64,000 nucleotides of DNA from Branchiostoma floridae (taxonomy: Eukaryota > Chordata > Leptocardii > Amphioxiformes > Branchiostomatidae). The position numbers were made by a program, and so were the translations under genes. Positions 55,801 to 63,228 of this stretch are shown here, one piece after another. Location of the stretch: assembly GCF_000003815.2 (NCBI RefSeq), contig NC_049979.1:5034065-5098064 (forward strand). The letters are read 5' to 3'. The notes under the pieces are model-generated. The model ran no database searches. It was not told the origin of the DNA and saw only the letters and a list, made by a program, of their open reading frames with translations. Positions within the stretch are counted from its first letter, which is position 1, and each line of letters opens with the position of its first letter.

Positions 55801-58800
55801 ACCAAAGTATGACAAATGATCATTTACTGTCTGTTCATGGCTGTCTTTTCAAGACCAAACTCAGTTGCACTCCATGGAAGAACAAGCATATTGGTGGTCG
55901 GCAAGTCTCAGAAAAGTACAGCACTAATGTGGCAGCACCCATCTCCGTTTCATTAGCCCTGGGCCAAGCACATTCGTGCAATAACTACAGCAGAGGGCAA
56001 GTCCACTGGTAGTGGTGTGTGTTCAACTTCCATACTCAATTTCCCGAATGCTGAGTGCTAGGCAGAGAAAGCAGCATGTACCATTTTTGTACCAGTCTTT
56101 TGTATGACTCAGCCGTGATCGAAATCACGACCTACCGAATGCAAGGCGAACACTCTACTCACTCGGCCATTGCACTTTTCTTACAGCACTTCTGAGGGAT
56201 GTAGAAAAAGTTCTTTACACTAGTTGAACTGGTTCTCATTGAGCATTATTATTTTGGTCATATCTGGGTGACATGTACCTCTATATCTAATGACAGCTGG
56301 ATCCTATCTACTACTGGATTACACATTTGGTACTACTGGATTGTCACTACTCATGTCTAAACAGGACATGTTGCTTCTACAGGTTTGAAATTCAACATGA
56401 CACTTCAACTGCCTGTTTCATGGCCACGGCCAAGACATCGGAGGCGTCCTGAACAACTGGCCCCAGCGGCTAACTGGTGTCCATGACACTCCCCATCCCA
56501 CCACTCACACAGGTCACTGCAAATGTCGCCCGATGGAGACTTGCTCATCTGGCCAGGATTACTGCTCAAGTACTGTAAATGCAGAAACTTTTGCGGCGGT
56601 TTAATGTTCGCGGGTTTTCGTGGTGACCACTTGACCGCGACTTTAAAACCGTCGCAAACATTTTTTCCATGGCAGTAAGGGACTACAGTGCATGGTGCTA
56701 CCGCAAATTTAAAACCACCACGAAGAGTCCTTTGTCCCGCTACCACGAACATTAAATCCCCGCAAACTTACTTGCATTTACAGTTACTGTACTACTTTTG
56801 CAGCAGGGTCATGTGGCAGCCCGGAGCCAGGCCGTTTTAATGCATTCCACTGAGCCCCTTCCTGTCTGTAGGAGGTATAAGCACATCTCCTCTCCCGGTC
56901 CCAGGCAGATGATAATTGAAGCTATCCATCATCACCACACAGGTGTAAATGCTGGCTGCCTGCCTATTCACCATACAGCCTTGATCCTGAATCCCCAACA
57001 TGTGCTGATGATATCATATGTGAAGATATTCAAATCTCAGCTTACCGAGAAATCTTGTGAAAAATGAGTGTATTTGAGTCATATACATTATACTTCCTGA
57101 AAGGTTTCCTGCAAATACAAAAGTTGATGAATGTAAGATCCTTCCCCACCTATCGTGTAGAAGTCTCAGGGCATGTATCAGCAACCAGCAGGTACTTTTA
57201 CAAAATGGCCCACAGATAGTAATTTTCAAGTGTAATATGCTGGAACAGACTTTAGACATTTCCAGGGCTCGAAATACCACCTCCATATGTAAGTTAGTGC
57301 AGGTAAAATTGGAGCTGTGCAGGTATTTCTGGTGTCTACCTGCACCTAACCTGCACTGGTCCAGGTACTAGGTTTTATACATAAATGTCAAATGTATAAA
57401 AGGTGTATATGGGTTCTTATAATCATTGACTGTTAGTGTTACCACCAATAAATTATAAATTATACAGAAAAAATACCAGTGGTTCCTGAACAATTTTAGT
57501 ATGATCCATACTTCCTACATTCAGAGTGGTTCAGGTGCGCAGAAAAAGGTATTTCAAGCCCTGCATATCTGAGTGTACCAAGGACTTCCAGAAGAAGACA
57601 AATTAAAGCCCTACCTGCAGACGAGTTTGGCTGCCGCCCCCCTCCCCCTGACGCAGCTCGGACCTGCTGAGCCGTCTTCAGTTTCTCCAGCTGCTGCAGC
57701 AGGGTGAACTTCTCCTTCTTGGCTGCCTGCTCGGATAGTCTCAGCTTCTCCAGCTCTGCCTCCAGGTCCTGCATCTGTTTCTTCAGCTCCAGGTTCTCAG
57801 CTTCTCTCATGTGCTGCACAGACACACACATTTTTTACCTTTGCCAAGAAGGTTATGCTTTGGGTAGCATTTGTATGTATGTTTGTATGTATGTATGTAG
57901 AAGACCAGCATAACTCAAGAACGCCTGGATGGATTGTATTGATATTCGGTATGTCAGTAGGTCTTGATGAGACCTGGAAATGATTTGATTTTTTCTATTT
58001 GCTGCACAGACACACACATTTTTTTTTTTATAACTCTAAAGTTCATCTGTGTTGGTAGAAGTTATTATTGGACTAGTTAAACTGTGATATCCAACACGAA
58101 AATTGGACTCACCCAAATTTTTGACTGAACAGCATCAGTCTTTGTCAAGGAATGAACAGTCCACTGCTGTCGTGACATCACGTTATGCAGATAGAACACG
58201 TGACTAAGTTAGCAGTGGATCATAGGTTGCAGGAAGTCTATGGTGCCCACCGTCACCATCACTGTTCATTCCTTGACAAAGACTGGTGCTGTTCAGTCAA
58301 AAATTTGGGTGAGTCCAATTTTCGTGTTGGATATTACAGTTTGATTAGTTCAATAATGATTTCCATCAACACAGATGAACTTTCAAGTTAACATTTTTTT
58401 TAGTATTTGCTTTATGGACACATAAGGACAATGCCAATCTTTTTAATGACAGCGCCACATACACAGTACAGACAGGAGGTAAAGGTGGTCTTTTCTTTTA
58501 CCTCCCCGACCGAAGTCAGGTACCCAATTTTTACACCTGGGTGAAGTGTGTAAGGTCGTGTAAAGTGCCTTTCCCAAGGGCACAACGTCAGGGGCACGGC
58601 GGGTATCAAACTCGGGACGTCTAGATTCTGAGCCGAAGGCTCTACCAGCTACTCCACACACAACGCCACACACACATGCCACATATATATCAGCTATTCA
58701 GCAGCAGACTTCCCATTACATCATCTGTCCTGGGTACTGTGTGTGTTTTTCAGATGATCTTGCTTGAAAGACAGACTTTAAAATTTTCAAGTACTGTATA

Positions 58801-61800
58801 AGCAACATCATTCGGTGAAATGTCATGCTATTTTATATTCAATACGTGAAAGTAGCAGGAGCTACATCTGCAGGCTGTTGATATATAAGAACATCATTCC
58901 ACAAAATATGAGGTTCAGCAGCCTTACAAGTCTTTCAGAAGATCATACATTTCAACTAAAGGTGTTTCCATCAAACATTAGCGACTTGAAGGTACATTTG
59001 TCATCACTGTGTTGTCTGTCCACAGGACTGCTCAAAATGAAAGCATAAATCATAACACATGTTGCAGCCTGTTCCAGCTGTACACTGGTGTGATCTATCA
59101 GCGGCTTCCTGAATATGAGTGAGGCTACCCTTGGGGCTTGTTCTCACATGATTCAAAGGTAAAAAACAATAACATCTACTCTACGTCTACTGGTCCCAAT
59201 TTTCTACATGAGGACACACGTAGAATGCTATAGGTTACATGCAGTTACTTGATGTTTAACATTATGTCAAGGATCAAATACCTCGCCTCCCCCTAGGCAT
59301 ATCCAACCCAGCTACAACATATGTACGATTAGGCCACGCCGATTTTATTTCTTGCTTCTCGGATTCACCTGTCCATTTTTTTTCATTTTCAAAAAAAAAA
59401 AAGCCTGAGAAAATTTTTTACACGTTTTGCTATTAAAAAAAAATGTCAGTACTGCCATTCAGTGTCACATAAATTTTCCAGTGCTTTTCGTGCAATTATC
59501 CAAATGGTGTAACAAAGCAAAGTTATTAAGCTGGACTGCGCCACCACAGGATTTTGGGGTTTCGTGCAATTAACAAAAGTGTGCGATTATGTATCCGTTG
59601 TGCAATTAACTGGCTTCTACTGTATGTTGGATAGTTAGGTGAATATTTTGGGTGAATAGTTGGGACTCGTAACCCCTGCTTCACCTATTGAGTCAGTTAG
59701 TCCTCACTCATAGTGAGCAATTGGGCTGGTCTCAATCATGATGTTTCTTCACAATTGTGTCACCCGTAACCTTGAGTGGCCTTCAGGGCTTGTTACGTGG
59801 TGACCATTAAGTAAAAAAAAAAAAAAAAAAAACTCACCAACACCTGCTCCAGGTCGGAGTCGGAGAAGGAGGATGACCTTGACCCCTCCTGGATGGTGCT
59901 GCTGCTGCCGTACCCGTTATCCGAGCCGTCCTGGGGAGAGCTGCTGGTCAGGTCCTCCTCTCGTCCTTCTGCAGAGATGAAAATAAAAGTTAAAAAAGTT
60001 AAACCCTTCCCGCGCCAAGGGCAGTGTCCATTTCTGGCGCATAGGGCGGTGCCCATCTCTGTTTCGTTAGCCCTGGGCCACACACAACGCAAACACTACA
60101 GCAGGGGGCTAGTCCACTGGTAGTGGAGTGTGTTCAACTTCCATACTCTTTCCCGAATGCTGAGTGCTAAGCAGAGAAAGCAGCATGTACCATTTTTATA
60201 GTCTTTGGTATGACTCGGCCGGGGATCGAACTCACGACCTTCCGAATGCAAGGCGAACACTCTACCCACTAGGCCATTGCACCGGCTTGAAAATAAAAAG
60301 GTTTTACCAAACCAGTAACCAGTGCCAAATGATAAAAAAAGCTTGTTTCTCTTGTCTAGTGTTCTTTCCTCTCATTCTATACAGGAAAGTGAAAAAGGCA
60401 AGTGATCTCGATCCAGTTTTAGCTCACTGAAGAGTTAGTCTTCCACTGAACGTAACAGAGAGGAGAGACACTATGTACAAGACATCATTTACAAATCAGA
60501 TAGAAATAAGTCGGAATTTCACAAAAAAAAAAGGTCTATGTGTGTCTTTCGAATTATTTGAAATTAGACGACTTACCCTGCAGGCCCCACATGTCCAGCA
60601 CCAGTGCATGTGTCTGTAGGTACTGCAGGAACTCCATGGAGACTGGGTTGATGGTGAACTGCTGTGTGAAGTTCATCTTGGCATTCAGGCTGTGCCACAC
60701 CGGCTTGGACCGGTGGGTGTTGGAAGAGCCATAAAACTGAAAGCTGCAGAAGCAAGATAAACCATCAGAATGTTTACGATGTGCCCTATTGGACATCTTA
60801 AGTTGTCTTCATTCATAGTTAGTGTATAAAAGATCTTCCAGATCTCTTGCAGGTCACTGAGGAAAACTAGTGGATACTACCATTTCCAAAACCATATCCA
60901 GTTGCTTAAGTAACTGCTTTTTGGCATATCTTGTTACCTGGATGTCTAACCTTCATCGATGTAAAATGTCAGAATGTTGAATCCAGTGTTCTAGCCAGTC
61001 TGAATTTTTTTTCTGTCCCTTGGATATTGAATGGAAATCCTGATATTTATATTCCTGTATGATTGTGTTCAAACTGAGAGAAAAACTAGTTGTCATCAAA
61101 TACCAGCTTCTTAGTCTTGAAATAATAGTCTATTGTTTCTGCAGTTCAGCTTGCGTTTGTAGTTGGCAACCTGATACATGTGATTCCGCATGTAGTAAAA
61201 CATAGGCTTTACTTTAAGTGCATTCTGTTGTCATGTAACAGGATCCATCAAAAGAACTTTGTAATAACACTCTTTAGGGAGACCATAAAAGTTTATGCTT
61301 ACACCAAGCACACACAAGTACAAGACATACTCCATATATCAGGTTCTCTTCTGTTATTTTTTTTCTTTTCTTGGGCCATGTTGATTTGATTATATGGATG
61401 ATATCCTATGGAAATCCCATAACTGATGCGAGCGTGCGAATAAAAGAAAGTTAGGGAAAAAAGAAAAGTTGCATTCATTATGAAATCTAAGTGGTCTGGA
61501 AGGCTGAACAAATGACAAACACAGAGTATTGAACACCGAACAATAGATTCTTCATTTTTGTTTTCACATTCTTCTTCGACATTGGAAATGGCTTTGACAT
61601 TTAGTGTATATTTGCCAATATATTTTCCTTTTAATCTACGGCATGTAATTGCTCCTTTTACAGCTGCTTTGTATGATTTAAAGCATGGCGGAAAGCTTTT
61701 TCTCATTTTTTGAAACAGCCGAAAAATGATGTGCACGTGGATTTCTGACATCATATAATCAAATCAACATGGCCTTATGTAGGAATCAGTCTCACGTAAA

Positions 61801-62223
61801 CCTTAGACCTAAAAGAGGATGTCTGTAGACTGAAGGTGTACTTACTTGTGTCAGAGGTGGAGTTACTCCTGGAGTAAGTCCACCCCATTTTGCCATGTTT
61901 GAGAACTGTTGATTTAGTTTTGGTGGACTATTATTCAGAGTAAGGCCTTTACACCAATTTAGGTAGTAAGTCCACCTTCAGTCCTCTCTGAGTAAGTCCA
62001 TTTTCAGACCATTGGACTTACTGTGGGTGAAAAGAGGACTATGGTCCATGGTAAGCGTTTATAAATCCAAGGTTTGCAACCATACCTAAACATGGACCCT
62101 CTTGACTTCTCCTCCTGTATCCACTTGATCCCAAGGCATTGTGGGATGCTGATGATGAAATCCAGCCTCTTGCCCAGCAGTTCGGACGGGTCAATCACCA
62201 TGGCCTCTGCATCTGGCAGTTGT
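52646..62223 (-). CDS. KIF28: Kinesin-3 family protein, KIF28/KLP6-like (last six coding exons; motor domain outside window)
   Basis: The - strand coding join in transcript order is 62223-62086, 60743-60577, 59968-59838, 57813-57615, 53978-53812 and 52807-52646, about 320 residues, all junctions in phase with GT/AG introns. The first two exons form a domain typical of the region after the motor and FHA in kinesin-3 proteins: DPSELLGKRLDF, a core with SKPVWHSLNAKMNF, and the closing FLQYL...LVLDMWGLQ. Then come a Ser-rich acidic linker, a coiled coil of about 45 residues, a Pro-rich linker and a short helical tail with a basic end (VKRKK). The family are plus-end-directed microtubule motors moving membranous cargo. 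I choose KIF28 from the overall feel of this domain and its position beside SCCPDH; KIF13, KIF16B or KIF1 relatives remain possible. The FHA and motor domains should lie beyond 64000. Confidence 0.72.
52808..53811 (-). other. Kinesin intron, 1.0 kb
   Basis: 53445-53785 carries the inverted-repeat element of 28420-28680 (GGGAGCCAGCCAGGACCGGG, GCCAAGGCAGTCAGCC, and a reverse arm to 53780). The remainder is unremarkable. Confidence 0.55.
53812..53978 (-). CDS. KIF28: Kinesin-3 C-terminal exon E (Pro-rich linker and helix)
   Basis: Two bases plus 55 codons, after CTTCCTTCCAG and before GTGGGA. A Pro/Ala/Gln-rich stretch (TPPAPAPQQKPPSPAAK) is followed by an amphipathic helix, AKAIKEFFSGLKPALQTLRE, ending ETSGQ. 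The reading frame continues past the donor into repeat sequence, but conserved character stops at Gln-53812. Confidence 0.75.
54034..54390. repeat. hAT-type MITE, copy 4 (right end lost)
   Basis: CAGGGTTCTAGTCAGTATCC and the interior of the 4135-4457 family in reverse; it degrades after GGATGGAAAAAAATTCAGC. Confidence 0.7.
54789..55127. mobile_element. CAGGGCTCGAAATAC hAT-like MITE, copy 5
   Basis: CAGGGCTCGAAATACCACC to AAGTACTCCGAGCCCTG; flanks ACATC and ACGTG match in three of five bases. Confidence 0.82.
55341..55703. mobile_element. hAT-type MITE, copy 3 (8-bp TSD CTTCCATG)
   Basis: CAGGGCTCTAGCCAGCTCG to CGCTGGCTAGAGCCCTG; perfect CTTCCATG at 55333-55340 and 55704-55711. Confidence 0.9.
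55935..56175 (-). mobile_element. tRNA-derived SINE, copy 1
   Basis: About 90% like 60050-60286. The - strand starts with a tRNA-like head (TGGCCGAGTGAGTAGAGTG) and a B box (GTGATTTCGATCACGG, mutated), followed by a body with GCTTTCTCTGCCTAGCACTC and GGGCTAATGAAACGG. The B box changes suggest an older copy. Confidence 0.72.
56571..56785. mobile_element. CTGTAAATGCA MITE, copy 6
   Basis: TACTGTAAATGCAGAAAC to TTGCATTTACAGTTA; internal CGCGGGTTTTCGTGG blocks. Confidence 0.8.
57263..57563. mobile_element. CAGGGCTCGAAATAC hAT-like MITE, copy 6 (internal deletion)
   Basis: CAGGGCTCGAAATACCACC to GTATTTCAAGCCCTG, lacking about 45 bases near the right end (GGTGCAGGTAATTTTC block). Flanks CATTTC and CATATC. 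Confidence 0.8.
57615..57813 (-). CDS. KIF28: Kinesin-3 C-terminal exon D (coiled coil)
   Basis: Sixty-six codons in phase 0 plus one base. Starts HMREAENLELKKQMQDLEAE and continues with Leu at heptad spacing (LEKLRLSEQ, LLQQLEKLKTAQQ), then a Gly-rich linker GGGGRQPNSSA. About six heptads can be counted, consistent with a short dimerising stalk. Acceptor TGTGCAG, donor GTAGGG. The final G completes a Gly codon with GC at 53978. Confidence 0.8.
58029..58398. repeat. Large palindrome (~370 bp)
   Basis: Arms of about 140 bases: AAGTTCATCTGTGTTGGTAG, CCAACACGAAAATTGGACTC, CTTTGTCAAGGAATGAACAG, and their complements, meeting around a centre of about 90 bases (58165-58255). Relatives at 30990-31160 and 16446-16600. 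Confidence 0.82.
58500..58665 (-). mobile_element. Second SINE-like repeat (tRNA-like head plus conserved core)
   Basis: On the - strand: GTAGCTGGTAGAGCCTTCGG (A-box-like), CGAGTTTGATACCCG (B-box-like), then GTGCCCTTGGGAAAGGCACT, which resembles the conserved central cores of some metazoan SINE superfamilies, and a tail into GGTCGGGGAGG. Only one copy is in the window. Confidence 0.6.
59332..59473. repeat. GGCCACACCAATTT MITE, partial
   Basis: TTA then GGCCACGCCGATTTTATTTC and interior to CCATTCAGTGTCACA; its right end is replaced by the next element. Confidence 0.6.
59478..59622. repeat. CAGTAGAAG pogo/Tigger-like MITE, copy 4
   Basis: CAGTGCTTTTCGTGCAATTA at a damaged left end and ACTGGCTTCTACTG plus TA at the right. 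Confidence 0.72.
59838..59968 (-). CDS. KIF28: Kinesin-3 C-terminal exon C (Ser-rich acidic linker)
   Basis: Two bases plus 43 codons, after CATCTCTGCAG and before GTGAGT. The peptide GREEDLTSSSPQDGSDNGYG is followed by more Ser, Asp and Glu (EGSRSSSFSDSDLEQ). It is probably disordered and phosphorylated between the folded domain and the coiled coil. A run of about 20 A (+ strand 59813-59832) abuts the donor, so it becomes an intronic U tract directly after the GU. Confidence 0.78.
59969..60576 (-). other. Kinesin intron, 608 bp
   Basis: Mostly the tRNA-derived SINE at 60050-60286 (same strand as the gene). The remainder is unremarkable, with an A-rich run near 60521. Confidence 0.65.
60050..60286 (-). 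mobile_element. tRNA-Ala(UGC)-like SINE, copy 2
   Basis: The - strand head at 60286-60216 folds as a tRNA. D-arm TGGCCTAGTGGGTAGAGTG; anticodon loop CTTGCAT with T33 and anticodon TGC; stem TTCGC/TCGGA with one mismatch; T-arm GTGAGTTCGATCCCCGGC. This is an Ala-type tRNA head with a good B box (GTTCGATCC). The body has CTTTCTCTGCTTAGCACTC. No CCA and no good acceptor stem, so it is not a working tRNA gene. Confidence 0.78.
60577..60743 (-). CDS. KIF28: Kinesin-3 C-terminal exon B (C2-like domain end)
   Basis: Reads FQFYGSSNTHRSKPVWHSLN, then a short linker and FLQYLQTHALVLDMWGLQ. The pairing of a 'changed in the cell / target substituted' strand with a closing F-x-x-Y-L ... V-x-W-G strand is a kinesin-3 signature (compare VEVWG-type endings in KIF1 and KIF13). 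Donor GTAAGT at 60576-60571. The final G plus AA of the next exon gives Glu. Confidence 0.82.
60877..60963. repeat. Long hairpin repeat, copy 4 (one arm)
   Basis: ATATCCAGTTGCTTAAGTAA, CTGCTTTTTGGCATATC, TGTTACCTGGATGTCTAACC and TTCATCGATG: the reverse complement of the left arm of 2806-2920. The partner arm is missing. Confidence 0.75.
61186..61774. repeat. Locally duplicated segment, copy 1
   Basis: GTAGTAAAACATAGGCTTTA, CACTCTTTAGGGAGACCATA and so on match 63229-64000. It includes a complete GGCCATGTTGATT element (61374-61774) plus about 190 bp of sequence outside that element, so the duplication is larger than the transposon. Confidence 0.85.
62086..62223 (-). CDS. KIF28: Kinesin-3 C-terminal exon A (C2-like domain start)
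   Basis: One base plus 45 codons plus two bases, after an acceptor reading TTGCAG and before GTATGG on the - strand. It encodes PDAEAMVIDPSELLGKRLDF and then IPQCLGIKWIQEEKSRG. The pattern of a DPxELxGKxLxF strand followed by a second strand and a basic turn resembles the domain after the FHA in kinesin-3 proteins. The AG at its end joins the C at 60743 to make a Ser codon. Confidence 0.8.
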
Positions 62224-62350
62224 CTGCAAGTTTACAAAATGAACAAAAATCAAAATACAAACAAAAATATGAATACTACACACCTGTGTGGTCAACACAA
62301 CTTTCCCGTTCAAATCAAAGTGTAATTGTCATTGACAAGTGTTCACAGTC

Positions 62351-62640
62351 TTTTGACGGACTATGAACGCTGAACTTTTGCTCTATTTAATATGTTTTTA
62401 TGTTATGTTGATAGATTTATTAGGACTCGATGTAATCTGTTATATTCCATCTGACCCATACCTCCATCATGACCTCAATGAAAAGTGGTTTGCAGGCTAA
62501 TTTGAGCATCGTTATAATGAATAAATGATGGTTCAAACAAACAAGTACTGGAGAGGGCAGCAAGATACGAACTGAACATGTCTAACACATGTAGCTTACA
62601 TTTCACAATTTGTCTTATGAATAAATAAAGGTTCAAACAA
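62351..62640 (+). repeat. LINE-like 3' end with a doubled tail
   Basis: CGGACTATGAACGCTGAAC, TAGGACTCGATGTAATCTG, then AATGAATAAATGATGGTTC and a second TATGAATAAATAAAGGTTC about 95 bases later, each followed by AAACAAACAAGTA and GGAGAGGGCAGCA. Confidence 0.6.
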
Positions 62641-62738
62641 ACAAGTATTGGAGAGGGCAGCACAATAGGAACTGAACAATGTCTTAGCTTAAATTTTACA
62701 ACAATTCATGCATATGAAAATCTTATTACACATCTTTA

Positions 62739-62951
62739 TAACGCTAGTTCACCTTTATACATGGGCTAACATATATCAGTTGTTTAAAAAAATGGGGGTA
62801 TTTAGGGTTATTCAAATGGCGGACGGTGGTTTCATATTGTGATATTTTCAAAATATTCCTTCGTCTTGATATCCCTATATGTTACTAAATATCCTGTTTT
62901 TTTAAACAAACAGATATAGGTTACTCCTCGGATAAAGGTGAAGTAGCATTA
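62739..62951. mobile_element. GTTCACCTTTATC foldback MITE, copy 4
   Basis: TAACGCTAGTTCACCTTTAT to GATAAAGGTGAAGTAGCATTA-like end; more diverged arms than 50240-50457. Confidence 0.78.
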
Positions 62952-63123
62952 CATGTAGACCCAGTAATGCACCGATGTGTGAGTGATGCCATTTAGTCTT
63001 CCCACATCGATTCATTTTGACACAGAAGGGATGGACTTAGGATAAAACAGGTCAGTGATGATATGGATTTTTGTTGCTAAGTTCATTTTTCTTTAAACCA
63101 ATGATTATGTTGGTCAGAAATTG

Positions 63124-63223
63124 NNNNNNNNNNNNNNNNNNNNNNNNNNNNNNNNNNNNNNNNNNNNNNNNNNNNNNNNNNNNNNNNNNNNNNNNNNNNN
63201 NNNNNNNNNNNNNNNNNNNNNNN
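63124..63223. other. Assembly gap (100 N)
   Basis: Exactly 100 N. The sequence resuming just after it is a close copy of 61.2 kb. Confidence 0.98.
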
Positions 63224-63228
63224 TGCGA

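Larger units (their letters stand above)
53979..57614 (-). other. Kinesin intron, 3.6 kb
   Basis: Named repeats: 54034-54390, 54789-55127, 55341-55703, 55935-56175, 56571-56785 and 57263-57563. Stretch 54391-54788 contains no feature I can name. Confidence 0.6.
57814..59837 (-). other. Kinesin intron, 2.0 kb
   Basis: Holds a TATG-rich dispersed repeat at 57838-57985, the palindrome at 58029-58398, the SINE at 58500-58665, partial MITEs at 59332-59473 and 59478-59622 and the poly-A tract at 59813-59832. 58700-59331 is featureless. Confidence 0.55.
60744..62085 (-). other. Kinesin intron, 1.3 kb
   Basis: Contains the hairpin at 60877-60963, a fragment of the hAT MITE near 60991-61055 (GTTCTAGCCAGTCTG), and the segment 61186-61774. 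61775-62085 has three uneven repeats of 'agtaagtcca' (61874-62022). Confidence 0.6.

Noticed and set aside
60216-60286. Functional tRNA-Ala gene
   Set aside because: The head lacks a properly paired acceptor stem, is attached to a repeat body and has a second degraded copy at 55935-56175; it is a SINE.
61299-61754. 151-codon open frame on the - strand
   Set aside because: It coincides with the GGCCATGTTGATT element; the copies at 40895 and 63417 carry stops and shifts in this frame. It could be an element-encoded remnant but nothing identifies it.
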